Notes: generated by a model from the letters alone, not told the origin. DNA of 64,000 nucleotides from Wurfbainia villosa (GCA_025175895.1 CM045987.1:37288113-37352112), one strand, 5' to 3'; positions 24,601 to 35,697 are shown, numbered from the stretch's first letter. Translations and numbers: made by a program.

Positions 24601-26034
24601 CCTTTATGCATGTTAGGGTTGATGATATCATGAATTCTTATGTTTAATTTATGCCCTGCTTAGATTTAATTATGTTTAGCATGCTTATGTAAATTGTATG
24701 CCATGCTTATGTTTTCATTGCGTTGGTAAGTTGATACATAGTGTTGTTATGAAATACTTATGCTATTTATGCTAGTATGCTCCTGTTTTCTAATTGTTCG
24801 ATGAGGTTTGTGGTTTTTGTGAGTAGGCAAGAATCTTACTAAGCTATATGCTTATAGTTTATGTTGTCCATATACTGCAGATAAAGGAAACATGAACTAA
24901 GAGGAAGTAGCAGGAGGAGCCAAGTGGGTGTGATAGTGGCATGGTGGAAAAAGACCGTATTACTATCTGCTTATATTTATATGCTCAGTGAACACCTTAA
25001 GACATTTGCTTCCGCTTATAAGACTTGAGATTTATTAGTACCATGTTGAATGTTGCTTAGTTATGTTACTGTTCAGTTACTTATAAAAGTTTGATATGCT
25101 AGAACTCATGAATGAATATTTTATGTTATGCATGTTATAAAAAGAGATAAGAGATGTAACATGCTTATTACGAATATGATAGGTAATGCATGTATAAGAG
25201 AAGGTTTATGCCATGAAACACGTTAAGTACGTAGATGGTGAAATGATCCCTATATGTCATGTTATAAAAAAAAAAAGAACAAGTAGCGCTGCCCTGAGAG
25301 CAGATAAGGGCAGGCGTTACATATGCATGGCCATGAAGATGATTGTAAGAGAAGGAGACTCCTTATGCTTTGTAAGGAAAAATCTAACGACCCTTCGGCT
25401 CCTCGACCCGGATCGTACCACCATCGCTTTACGCGCCAATTGACACTTGAACCTGATAGTGGATTCCCCTCCACATGAGGGACCATCCACATCAGCACCC
25501 ATCTCTCCACCTTTGTATCACTCTCCCTCCAGTCCACACATGCATAGGAGTCCACCTAGTCCACGCCGACATGAGCCTACACCTACACCACCACATTTTT
25601 CTACTTTTGAGCAGGATGCAAGTACGATGACCTATGATTTCTCGGAGTTTCGATCGTGCCTCGACGACATTTACACTGAGTAGCAGACATAAAGGAAGTG
25701 ATGGGAGGAGCAGAGCTTCTGCCAGCAGGCAGAGTTCCAGGGATTCCGGGAGCATTTCCAGTGGGCTGAGGAGTTCTATGATGAGGCCCGCATATACTTC
25801 TAGGAGGAGGCTGTTTGTCACCAGGATGAGGCCGCCTATCGTAGGGAGATGCGACAGCATATGCATGCCCAGCAGGCGCAGTGGGCTAGGGAGGAGGAGC
25901 ACCGAGCAGCCTTTGTATCCACCAGCTCCAAGATTGACCACATGTATTTGTGGCATCAACGACTCAGTAGCAGGTTCTCCCAGAATCCAGAGATGCCCAA
26001 GCTCCCTGACTTTCCACCTCATCCACCATATTAG

Positions 26035-26985
26035 AGGTATATTTTCATTTATGTCTGGGGGGGGGGGGAGACCCAAATGTTTATTTTGTTTTGTTTCCTA
26101 GCAGTAGTTTCTTTTCTGGTATTTTTCATTTATTCTTGCCTTAGTTGTTGAGTTTCTTTCAGTACTTAATTTTTGTTGTCTGTAAAGATACCTCAGTAGT
26201 ACTTTTGAAAGTTGCTTGCATGAGTTGTTCCCATAGGTAGCTTAACTTCATTTATCTTGTGGTATTTTATTTTATTCTTGAATGTTCTAGACTTACACTG
26301 GTTAGCATTATTTTTTTTGCACTTACACATGTCGAACATTTTGAAAGGGAGAATCTAGTACATACCTAGTTATGATTCACTTCAGTAGTCTAGTACTTTG
26401 GAATCCATAGGTGTCTCTAGGTTTAGCATTTTAGTTACTGGAGATACTCGGATTGTGTAAGCCTATTTAAAAAAATCAAAATCCCAGTGAGCCGAAAAAT
26501 AAAAGAGAGAAAAGAAAAAGAGAAATAAAAGAAAAAGAGAAAAAGAAAAGAAAAAAAATAGAGATTATATGGGATAAAAAAATAGTTGTCGTGGGTGGAA
26601 ATGGCTAGGTGACCCTTTGAGACCGAGTTAGGTTACTGGGGAAACACCTACCAATTTCTCTCAATACCGAGCATGCCTTTGAGACTTTGTGCTAGATCTA
26701 GAGAACGACCCTCGCTTTGGGCAGGTAAGTGCCTAAGAATCGGAAACATTAGGAAAGCTATGGGGTGACGACTTAACTCACCATGGAACGCACATCCCCT
26801 AAGGATGGTTCCCTTAGCATCAGCACGAGGAGCAAATTTAGTGAACTTCTAGAACATATTTGTTTTGCTTGCAAATACCACCTGATAAATTTAGTTAACA
26901 TGCTAATTATGGAACAATATCTTTTTAAAATTTCATGGCACTGAGGTTTGCTTGAGGACAAGCAAAGATTTAAGTTTGGGAGAAG
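26035..26985 (+). other. A1 non-coding 3' region
   Basis: Contains a purine-only-like tract (about 26494-26565, AAAAGAGAGAAAAGAAAAAG type), the conserved CCTTTGAGAC...GTTACTGGGGAAACACC motif (26614-26690), the hairpin GCTTGAGGACAAGC (26950-26963) and the polypurine tract AAGTTTGGGAGAAG next to the LTR. All recur in A2; the last motifs also occur in element C. Confidence 0.82.
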
Positions 26986-28351
26986 TGATGTGAGAAAAAC
27001 ATATAGGGTTATAGGAGTAGTTTTCGCTCACATCTCATTGCATTTTGTGTTAGTTTCATGCATTTGTTACTCTATTTTTGCATGCATTTCCTATTTTTTG
27101 GTTAGGAGGTCTGCTCGTTGTACTTTTGTGTGAAGGTTAGCTTTTCAAGTGAAAAAGATGCATTTTTGGAGCAAAAGGACATTTCGCAGCTAGACGCAGA
27201 GTGGGACAAGGCCAGGGCATGTGGATTCACACGACCATGTCCAATGGCCGAGATCAGCACCCTAGGACTGCACACGGCCAGGCCATGTGGAAACACACGG
27301 CTGTGTGGTGGCCCGACAGATTTGGGCGACTTGGGATTTTTTCGGATTTTGCAGCTATCGGAGGCGATGTGTATATAAGGATGGCTCCGGCCAAACCTTA
27401 GGGGAAGGTACGATGGCTAGGACGGCACGCCGAAGCTCTAAAATTCTTCGATAACTAGCAACGGGGAGGTGGAACACCGGCGGAGGTCCACACCTTGCAA
27501 CATAATGCCGGAGAGAAGATCACAGAAGCATTGTATATTTCCATTACTGCGTTTCATTCCTTATGTATTCAAACTTAGACATGCTTTGTGATTCTTCCTT
27601 CATATACATGGAGTAGTAATTTTGATTCTAGGATTAGGGAGTAGCTTGTGTTCACAAACAATGTTGGTTCATGTTAAATTCTGCCCATGAGTTTGATTTG
27701 ACAATTGGTAGTTGCTCTTTACTATATCTATGCGTATTTGGCTTTCTTTCTGCTATGCTTAGGCGATACGAGTGGTGACAACCCTCGCAATCTAAAATTT
27801 AGGAGATTTGATTAAGGAACCTATGGGTAAACCTGATCTCCTACAACTATGGGGAGAAGGGTGCGGTGGAATCAGAATTGGTCCACCGTATGGATTGATT
27901 TGGCATCCTCGTATCGTCTATCCCGTCCTTATAGGCGGAGAGAGCTCCCGGTGAATTTGACGGCTCTGCGGGAGAGTGTATGATGTCCCTTCCACAAAAG
28001 TGTAGGTAAACATCTAGACAATGCTAATTGACAATATTGTTCTGTGATATGCAAGCAAAACCGAAGTCCTTGAATCACCTTTGAAGACCTCGGCACACTT
28101 TTTTCCTCCTCCGTGTGACACCGTACTGAGTAGAATCCACCGACATCCCTCACCAATCGTAACCTCTTAGAGATCACGTCCGAACAATTACAACCACTAA
28201 GTATATTGGTATTTGAATCTCAGTCCTTGTGGGATTGATAATCTTTATTACTTGATGATATCCGTGCACTTGCGGGGGTTGAGCGCGAGCGTGCACTTTG
28301 AGTCCTCGACAGTAGCCGTCATGAGATTTGAGGTCGCGTCCGTGCGCATTA
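26986..28351 (+). repeat. Athila A1 3' LTR
   Basis: 1,366 bp, TGATGTGAGA to GCGCATTA (one change from CATCA). TATATAAG at 27372-27379. CACACGACC/CACACGGCC palindromes at 27215-27310. Confidence 0.95.
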
Positions 28352-28356
28352 GCTAA

Positions 28357-28829
28357 CCGGGTCTACTTTTCCAAGGTACATTTGGACTTATGCCGCCATG
28401 ACAAACTATTAGACTTTACGTTGCCAAACATTGAACTTATGCTGCCAAGACTACTTGCTAGGACTTTACGCCACCAATATCACACCCTTGGACTGCCCAA
28501 TTGTCAAGCATCTATACTTGGACTTTATGCTGCCTAGACTACACACTTGGACTTATGCTGCCAAGACTATACCTTTGGACATTCTTTGCCATGTGCCCAT
28601 GACTTAGACTTTCCTTGCCAAGTAGCCATGACTTAGACTTTCCATTGCTATGACCCATGCTTAGACTTTCCAATTGCCAAGTACCCATGACTTGGACCTT
28701 ACTATTGGCCAGACCCATGCTTGGACTTTTCATTACAATCACATTGTTAATTGTTTTGTCAAACATCAAAATACTACTCGAGTTAAACTCAAGTCTTGTC
28801 AATTGTGACCTGGGCTGATTGCACCAAGA
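28357..28829 (-). repeat. TRG-1 5' LTR, outer part
   Basis: Continues 15754-16847 after the A1 insertion. It carries the stem-loop array (28370-28720) and ends GATTGCACCAAGA, matching the complement of the TRG-2 LTR start. Confidence 0.88.
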
Positions 28830-29132
28830 ATGTGGACTTTCACCGCCAAGACTACACACTTGGACTTACATAGCCAAGACTACACCCCTTGGACTTTTCC
28901 ATTTCCAAGTCTCCAAACTTAGACTTCTCCATTTTCAAGTATCCATACTTGGACTTTCCCTTGCCAAGAATTCATTCTTGGATTTCCCTTGTCAAGTCTC
29001 CAAACTTGGACTTCACCTTCCCAAGAATCCATTCTTTGACTTCTTCATTGACAAGTATCCATACTTGGACTTCCACTTGAGTCTCACTCGAGCTTAGTCA
29101 ACCTTGATCTGAGGCTGATTGCTCTAACAATC
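28830..29132 (-). repeat. LTR-D, diverged TRG-type LTR fragment
   Basis: Similar to the outer part of TRG LTRs: a stem-loop array (28840-29070), CTCGAGCTTAGTCAACC, and an end GCTCTAACA complementary to TGTTAGAGC. TRG-1 appears inserted in it; the other half should be left of the window. The stem-loop arms covary here. Confidence 0.65.
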
Positions 29133-29251
29133 ACCTCCTAACAATATCCCTCATATGAACTTTGATGTCCCAAACCATTCACTAGTCATATGATCATACG
29201 TATGGTCAAACGTATTGTCAAACTCATTGTCAAACATCAAAACACTACTCG
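29133..29251 (-). repeat. LTR-E, left piece of another TRG-type LTR
   Basis: Ends in TGTCAAACATCAAAACACTA, the usual sequence near a TRG LTR start. After the TRIM it resumes at 35363-35407 and ends GCACTAACA. LTR-D probably inserted here. Confidence 0.55.
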
Positions 29252-29862
29252 AGTCTTGTTAGTTTCTATAAGATCCACATATCTCCACCATGGCATGATA
29301 TTGTCCATTTTGAGGCAAAGCCCTCATGGTTTTATTTTTGGGCTTTACCCAAAAGGCCTCATGGCAATGGAGATATCTTTTTATCTTATAAGCATATGAT
29401 CTTTTCCATGCCTTACCAATGTGGGACTTTGATTGTATTCCTCATACTTCCAATGATCCCTCTCAAATGAAGGACGACATTGAGCACCCCTTAAGCCTAT
29501 TCATCCTCAAAAGACTTCCCCTGCTTGATGTCTGATCCTCAACCCACTAGGACTTCCTGCCAACTATCTTATCCTCCTAACCCAGCTTGACTTTCTGCCA
29601 GTTGTTCGGTTCTCTCGACCCAACTAAACTTTTTGCCTGGTGTTTGGTTCTCTTGATCTGGACATGTGAGCTCCGCTTCCATCTTTCGAGGTTCATGGCT
29701 TGACATGGACCATGGCTTTGATACTAATTGTTAGTTTTTATAAGATCCACATATTTCCACAATGACATTATATTGTCCACTTTGAGCCTAAGCCCTCATG
29801 GTTTTATTTTTGGGCTTTTCCCAAAAGGCTTCATGCCAATGGAGATATATTTTTATCTTATA

Positions 29863-31105
29863 TGTAGGATCGATGAAGTGTGGATGTGGCCGGCTAGAGG
29901 GGGGTGAATAGCCCTCTTTCGTTGGATAACGGAATTTGCTCGTCTACAAAACTAATTAGTGCAACGGAAACAAACAAGACAAGCAAAGAAACAAAGCAAA
30001 GATAAAAACAATGCTAACAAGATAATATAACGTGGTTCACGGCTACGCCTCTAATCCACGGTCCCCGATTTGTCCTCGGTGAATCACTCCACAACCAAAT
30101 CACTATCGGTCTCTCCTTTGAACTAAGCGAGATGAAGGTAACCCTTACAACTCAAGAACACTCCTTCTTTTACAATAGATGTGAAAGAAAACTAAGAGAA
30201 GGAGTTTGAATCATGTGGAGCACTTGGATGATCACTTAGAGCATAAGCATTAGGCATCCACAAGCCCACACCCTCTCTTTTTATAGAGAGGGCTGATTTC
30301 TTCCCGTTGGCCGCCACCAGTCGATTGTCGCCCTTGGCAGTCGACTGCCGCCACTTCAATCGCCTCCAAACACGTCGGATCTCGACCATTGTAGTCCAAC
30401 AGATCCCTTGATAGTCGATTGATGGATCCATCGATCATCGCCTCGTAGTTGGCCCGCCCTAATCGGCTACTGGCGGTTCGTACCCGCGACATTCTCTATG
30501 ATCATTGCCATTCCATGGCGATCGGCGCTAACATAAACCCATCGATCGGATACGGTCAATCGCATTTGACTCAGAGCAGTCGACTTCCATTTCATGGGTG
30601 TCGACTGGTGCCATGTGAAACTCAAACATAACATTCGTTTGAGCTTTCGGCGGTTGGGTAAACCTCAACCCTTGCGATCGAGCCTCCGACACTCAGCCAT
30701 TCGGCCAAGTTCACCTAATGAGCTACTTACAATTCACTCATTCTATCATCTCACTCAAAGTTCCTCGTCGAAGCTCTCTTCGTTCGCGGCCACGTCCCTC
30801 GGCAGCATCAAGCGCACGACTCTGCAATGCTCCTTCGTGTCTCTTGCCTCCGAAGTTTGCTTCCTTGGCTTCGCTTCAACTCATCTCGTCCGGAGGTCCC
30901 TCGGCAACATCAAGCGCACGACTCTGCAATGCTCCTTCTCCGACTCAAGCACGAGGTAGTGATTGGTGAACCCTCCAAGGCTCCATGTGCGAATTACTAA
31001 GTCCTACATGACTCCAACGCACATATCAAATCACAATAACAACCTAACTTAAACTCTTTTTCCACACACATCAAAACCATATCACGGCAAGAGATTGCCC
31101 TAACA
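29863..31105 (-). repeat. TRG-3 3' LTR
   Basis: TGTAGGATCGATG to GCCCTAACA. A minus-strand TATAAAAA box is at 30278-30285, inside the CCCTCTC/GAGAGGG inverted repeat. CAGTCGACT-type palindromes lie at about 30315-30350. A near-duplicate TCGGCAGCATCAAGCGCACG/TCGGCAACATCAAGCGCACG pair occurs at 30799 and 30900. Confidence 0.93.
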
Positions 31106-32251
31106 ATCTCCCCCATTTTGATGTGTGACAATCCGTTTAAGTTAGGTAAAAACATTTGATAAAATATTAAGGAAAGACAGCATGTGAATAACATGATTAG
31201 CAACTCTCCCCCTTAATACATGAAACTTCCCCTAAATATATTCCCCCTTACTTAAACATATAGTTTTCTCCCTCTTTGACACCATCAAAAAGATTAAACA
31301 AAGTTTATATATCATGGCATCAAGTATAGAGAGAAATAAAAATTAAAATAAATCAAAAATCTGATAAAATCAGGTTACTGTGCTTGTTTACAGTCCATCA
31401 GTCGACTACTATCAGTATGGCAGTCGACTGGCACAATGAATTCCGAATTTCTGATTTTCTGGATGAATTTCAGAAATGCACTATAAAATCCAAAAAAATC
31501 TAAAAATAGTGAAATTTGGGGAAGACATTTTTTTTAAGTATATCTATCAATGAAAAATAGTTTTTCATAAAAAAAAATTATATTTCCAGAGATTTGCCAA
31601 AAATTCAAAAGCTTTAAAAACCACTAGGTTTTTGATCATGTTAGTATCCATTTTAACACCTAGTCTTGCTTTGGATTGTTTCAAAACATGAATACACAGA
31701 TTTTAAAGTAAGAAATTGTTTTGAAAACATATGAAATATCCAACCATGATCTTTGGGCAATATGTCTATAAATTAAACATAAGTCTTCCCCATGATTGGT
31801 CTATTATTGCTATTTGATACTTTAAATGACCATCTAAATGTCATAGGCATTAGTGGACATTTGTATCATCCTAACATCTCACCTATGCTAAGTTTTGAAT
31901 CATGGTAGCCTATGGTGAGTGTGAGATGCATCCTAAAGGTATTTGTATATACTTAACCATTATTTTCATGCAATTCTATCAAGGTTAAGTATCATCCTAA
32001 CAATCCACATGATCATAAAGACATATGAATTTCATAGTATGATCATGAAACAAATGTATTCATCAAATTGTGATCATGCATTAGGTATTACATCATGATA
32101 ATAAGGAAAATATCACCTAAAGCATGATTTATCAACTTATAGGTGCATTATCATCACCTAATACTATTTCAAAAAATGTTGTCCCGCCATCCTAAGTCAA
32201 CGAAAAATATGATATAGGTGAAATCCTTATGGTTGACTATCCTAGGGTTTC
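31106..32251 (-). other. TRG-3 non-coding 3' region
   Basis: AT-rich, no coding sequence. Complemented polypurine tracts at 31106-31116, 31205-31216 and 31225-31250 repeat the Sirevirus-like multiplied tract. CAGTCGACT palindromes at about 31398-31430. Confidence 0.8.
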
Positions 32252-33978
32252 CTAACCCTTTAGGATGGATTTAGGAACCCAAAATAAGTTCTTTCCTATG
32301 GGGTTCACTAAATACTCCTTAGGGATCCATTTTCTAGATATTACCTTCTTTTTGTCTTGACCCCTAGCAATTAAGCATTTATAGGCCTTTTCATTTTTCT
32401 TTTCCTTATATCCTAGGCCTTTCTTATTGAAACTTGCTCTTTGGCTCCCAATGATCATGTTAAGAATGTTGGAACCAATTGTAAACTTTTCTAGGGTCTT
32501 GGTCAAATAATCTACCTTTTCCCTTAGAGCTCTATTTTCATCCATACATGCATCACTAACATTAAATGCCCTATATTCATGTGAGCATGCATCATTTAAG
32601 TTAGAATAAATATTATCATTATCATTTAAGCATGCTTTTTCTAGCTTATTTTCTAAATCCTTAATTTGATATATCATTGTCTTATTTTTCTTCTTTGCTC
32701 TAAATAAATCCCTAGTTAAGCTAGAAACCATGGAAACTATTTTCTTGGGAGTTAGATTTGTTACCATAGCTTCCATGTCTTCTTCTTCTTCGGATGAGGA
32801 TGGTGAAGAAGCTCCCCCTTCACTAGAGCTCTCCTCACTCGTGCTTGATCCTTCATTTTCGGAGGAGGAGCAATCTAGGTCGTCAAAGGCCATTAGGGCT
32901 AAGTTGGTGACAAAGGCATTCTCCTCTTCCGATGATGATGAAGATGATGAGGAGGGATCATCCCATGTCCTTGCTTTGAGTGCCTTTGTCTTTCCCTTTT
33001 CTTTGGCTTTTTTCTCTTCTTCTTTCCTCTTGCTCCCCTTTTTCTTCTTTTCTTCCTTCTTTCTCTTCTCCTCTTTGCTCTTGTTCAAGAATGGACAATT
33101 ATCCCTTATATGTCTTTCCCCTTGGCAATTGTAGCAAATAACCTTACCCCTTGGTCTTCTCCTCCTATCATTAGATTTATTAAATTTAAAACCTTTTAAT
33201 GCACACCTTACCTTCCTTACCATATAGGCTTCTTCTGTGCTATCTATGGAGGAGGAGGAGGATGCTTTGTCGGAGGAGGAGGGAGTCTCTATCTTCTTCT
33301 TCCCTTTGTGGGCCAAAAGTGCTACTCCTCTTGAAGGTTGAAATCTTGGCTCTTCTATTATTCCTTCAAGTCTTGTTTCGTGGAGCTCCATTGTTGAGAA
33401 GAACTCCTCCAAGGTGCTCATTTCTAAATTCTTGGACATGTAGAAGGAGTCCACCATTGAGCTCATTTCGATGACCGGGGAAAAACATCGATTGCTTTCA
33501 TGAGCATATCCCGGTTTGAAAGTCTTTCTCCTACACTTGTCAGTCCAATCAAAATTTCTTTAAACCTAGAATGCAATGATGTTACCTTTTCTCCCTTTTC
33601 TAATTTTATGTTTGATAGTTGGGAGCGGAGGAGGTCTCTTCTTGCAAGTTTGGCCTCCGAGGTACCTTCATGAAGCTCTACTAGCTTCTACCACATCTAC
33701 TTTGCACTAGAGCATTCCCCTATCCTATTCACCTATTGTTGGGGGAGTACATTGTAGAGGTGGTACTTGGCCTTTGAATTTGCCAAGTATTCTTCCCTTT
33801 GCCTCTTGCTCCACCCTGATTTCTCCAATGGCTCCCCATCTTCATTCCAAGGCAATTCGAAACCGTTTTCCATAATTAAAAGAATTTCAAAGTCGGTTTC
33901 GAAAAATACCTCCATTCTCTTTTTCCACCAAGAGAATTCTCCTTCAAACTTTGGTGGGTGAATATTGGAGCCGGCCAT
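32252..33978 (-). pseudogene. TRG-3 gag, Sirevirus type, broken
   Basis: The start MAGSNIHPPKFEGEFSWWKK (33978) and the UBN2-like region match Sirevirus gag. Stops and at least one frame change at about 33465-33735 break it. The long frame 33466-32252 (404 residues) has one canonical zinc knuckle, CYNCQGERHIRDNC (about residue 115), a Ser/Glu-rich acidic stretch, a heptad-like segment (MIYQIKDLENKLEKA) and the QRASFNKKGLGY motif known from Sirevirus gag. It ends FWVPKSILKG, like TRG-2 (FWVPKSVIDSR), a point just before where protease would begin. Confidence 0.9.
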
Positions 33979-34022
33979 TTTTGATGAAGTTCTTATAGCG
34001 GCGGTTAGTCCTCGACAAGTAA

Positions 34023-34038
34023 CCTGGCTCTAATACCA
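34023..34038 (-). promoter_or_regulatory. TRG-3 primer-binding site, iMet type
   Basis: CCTGGCTCTAATACCA, complement of TGGTATTAGAGCCAGG: one change from TGGTATCAGAGC. It lies two bases from the LTR at 34041. Confidence 0.9.
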
Positions 34039-34040
34039 CT

Positions 34041-35287
34041 TGTAGGATCGATGAAGTGTGGATGTGGCCGGCTAGAGGGGGGTGAATAGCCCTCTTTCGT
34101 TGGATGACGGAATTTGCTCATCTACAAAACTAATTAGCACAACGAAAACAAACAAGACAAGCAAATAAACAATGCAAAGATAAAAAAAATGCTAGCAAGA
34201 TAATATAACGTGGTTCACGGCTGCGCCGCTAATCCACGGTCCCCGATTCATCCTCGGTGAATCACTCCGCAACCAAATCACTATCGGTCTCTCCTTTGCA
34301 CTAAGCTAGGTGGAGGAAACCCTTACAACTCAAGAACACTCCTTCTTTTATAATAGATGTGAAAGAAACTAAGAGAAGGAGTTTGATTCTTGTGGAGCAC
34401 TTGGATGATCACTTAGAGCATAAGCATTAGACATCCACAAGCCCAGACCTTCTCTTTTTATAGAGAGGGCTGATTTCTTCCCGTTGGCTGCCACCAGTCG
34501 ACTGCCGCCCTTGGCAGTCGACTACCGCCACTTCAATGGCCTTCGAACACTTCGAATCCCGACCGTTGTAGTCCAATGGATCCCTTGGCAGTCGATTGAT
34601 GGATCCATCAGTCGACTGCTGCCTTCGTAGTCGACTACCCAGTCGGCTATGAGCGGTTCTGTGCCCGCGACATCCTCTAGCAGTCAACTACCATTCCATG
34701 ATACGATCACGCGGGCATAAACCCATCGATCGGATACCGAATCAGCGCATTCGACTGAGCGATCCGCCGCCATTTCATGGCAGTCGACTGGTGTCGTGTG
34801 AAACTCAAACTTAACATTCGTTTGAGCTTTCGACGGTCGGGTAAACCTCAACCCTTGCAGTCGAGCCTCTGACACTCAGCCATTCGGCCAAGTTCACTTA
34901 ATGAGCTACTTACAATTCACTCATTCTCTCATCTCACTCGAAGTCCCTCACTGAAGCTCTCTTCGTTCGCGGCCACGTCCCTCGGCAGCATCAGGCGCAC
35001 GACTCTGCAATGCTCCTTCGCGTCTCTTGCTTCTGAAGTCTGCTTCTTTGGCTTTGCTTCAAGTCATCTCGTCCGGCGGTTCCTCGGCAGCATCAAACGC
35101 ATAACTCTACAATGCTCCTTCTCCGACTCAAGCATGAGGTAGTGATTGGGGAACCCGCCAAGGCTCCATGTGCGAATTACTAAGTCCTGCAAGACTCCAA
35201 CGCACATATCAAATCACAATAACAACCTAACTTAAACCCTTTGCCATACACATCAAAACCATATCACGGCAAGAGATTGCCCTAACA
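34041..35287 (-). repeat. TRG-3 5' LTR
   Basis: 1,247 bp, nearly collinear with 29863-31105 and visibly similar, so insertion is fairly recent. Minus-strand TATA at 34455-34462. Differences between the two LTRs concentrate at AGTCGACT palindromes (34495-34640). Confidence 0.93.
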
Positions 35288-35362
35288 TTATAAGCACATG
35301 ATCTTTTACATGTCTTAGCAATGTGGAACTTTGATTGTATTCGTCATACTCCGAACAAGTCT

Positions 35363-35407
35363 CACTCAAACTTGGTCAATCTTAACTCAAGGTCGATTGC
35401 ACTAACA
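35363..35407 (-). repeat. LTR-E, right piece
   Basis: Continues 29133-29251 beyond the TRIM and ends GATTGCACTAACA, complement of a TGTTAGTGCAATC LTR start. Confidence 0.6.
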
Positions 35408-35697
35408 TAAGTCACCTTGGTCATGGAAGGTTATACTTTGACATCTTAGTTGATACATCTCCATAGAGATTTGAGTACAAGATGATTGTGTATAAGTTAA
35501 AGTGTCCAAAGGTGTTTGGATAGCCAATAGAGGATTCACCGCTCCTCATAAAGGAGAAGTATACCCTATGGTTACTTGTCAGGAATTGTTACTCGAAGTG
35601 TTTGGCCAAAGCATCATGTGTCAAGAGTATGGTACTCTTGGACACATGTCTAAGTAATTTGAATCCACAGAACAAGGTAGTATCATTTGGACTAGTT
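35408..35697. other. Unassigned sequence between LTR-E and Athila A2
   Basis: 290 bp with no match elsewhere in the window and no convincing protein. It could be the host of LTR-E or another element remnant. The base pairs GTGAC at 35698-35702 are the presumed left target duplication of A2. Confidence 0.4.

Larger units (their letters stand above)
22003..25321 (+). mobile_element. Solo LTR, probably Del/Tekay type, with several tandem arrays
   Basis: 3,319 bp starting TGTAACGCC and ending GGCGTTACA, flanked by TATGT (21998-22002) and TATGC (25322-25326), an imperfect 5-bp duplication. TGTAAC...GTTACA ends, great length, the GAACCCCAAACCTCTAGAG segment near 22128 and a GCGCTGCC segment near the end are typical of plant Del/Tekay chromovirus LTRs. 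A TATA-like ATAAATAG is at about 22261. The plus strand is chosen from that TATA and from the similarity to Tekay LTR layout. A DNA transposon was considered, but no transposase exists. Confidence 0.75.
21166..26034 (+). pseudogene. A1 ATHILA second frame, broken and split by a Tekay-like LTR
   Basis: Resembles the ATHILA ORF family found after pol in Athila elements (function unproven; sometimes called env-like). Visible: ESLGLLGNMQTLFAKMGWDE, FLSSLEAEV, CFGLPSGGERR, NPTFRYLHHIMGSTIFGRG, FIRHLVKMGKA, HICHRMGYDYTTLE. Stops lie at 21174-21176, 21496-21498 and 21889-21891; the last is shared with A2. The LTR at 22003-25321 splits it. After the insertion it continues with MKMIVREGDSLCFVRKN, a Ser/Pro-rich region and a charged C-terminus ending near 26034. 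Confidence 0.87.
16848..28351 (+). mobile_element. Athila A1, Ty3/gypsy element lacking RT, RNase H and integrase, TSD GCTAA
   Basis: Complete element with LTRs at 16848-18239 and 26986-28351 and GCTAA at 16843-16847 and 28352-28356. Gag and the ATHILA-type second frame identify the Athila lineage; the primer site matches Asp tRNA. Between protease (stop at about 20681) and the second frame there is only a 0.5-kb spacer, so most of pol is absent. Without the nested Tekay-like LTR the element is about 8.2 kb. It sits in the TRG-1 5' LTR. Confidence 0.95.
8335..28829 (-). mobile_element. TRG-1, gag-only Sirevirus-like LTR element, minus strand, multiply interrupted
   Basis: Read on the minus strand: 5' LTR (28829-28357 plus 16847-15754), degenerate iMet primer site, gag (15677-10879), long non-coding region with several polypurine tracts (10878-9008) and 3' LTR (9007-8335, cut by Copia-1). 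Removing A1, the 5' LTR is about 1,567 bp, close to the 1,605 bp of the TRG-2 3' LTR. No protease, RT, RNase H or integrase is present. The structure matches terminal-repeat retrotransposons with a GAG domain (TR-GAG); the multiple polypurine tracts suggest Sirevirus ancestry. Confidence 0.88.
29863..35287 (-). mobile_element. TRG-3, second gag-only Sirevirus-like family, TSD TTATA
   Basis: LTRs 29863-31105 (1,243 bp) and 34041-35287 (1,247 bp), with TTATA at 29858-29862 and 35288-35292. On the minus strand: 5' LTR, primer site, gag (33978-32252), non-coding region with several polypurine tracts, 3' LTR. There is no pol. Gag is clearly of Sirevirus type. It differs from TRG-1/2 in LTR sequence but shares CAGTCGACT palindromes and structure. 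It sits in the TRIM right LTR. Confidence 0.92.
29257..35357 (-). mobile_element. TRIM-like miniature LTR element, TSD AGTCT
   Basis: Left LTR 29257-29456 (200 bp) and right LTR 29729-29862 plus 35293-35357 (199 bp after removing TRG-3). Internal region is 272 bp with no protein. AGTCT flanks it at 29252-29256 and 35358-35362. The complemented primer site GGCTTTGATACTAAT (29714-29728) adjoins the right LTR, and TCCCTCTC (complement of a polypurine tract) adjoins the left, so it reads on the minus strand. About 0.67 kb in total, within the range for TRIMs. Confidence 0.88.

Noticed and set aside
22003..25321. DNA transposon with TGTAACGCC/GGCGTTACA terminal inverted repeats
   Set aside because: No transposase; the size, ends, TATA-like box and 5-bp duplication fit a solo Tekay-like LTR better.
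25492..26076. 194-residue minus-strand open frame
   Set aside because: Antisense to the C-terminal part of the A1 second frame; no independent support.
32730..33134. Ser/Glu/Phe-rich plus-strand frames over TRG-3 gag (also 33199-33474)
   Set aside because: Antisense shadows of the acidic, Ser-rich part of gag on the minus strand.
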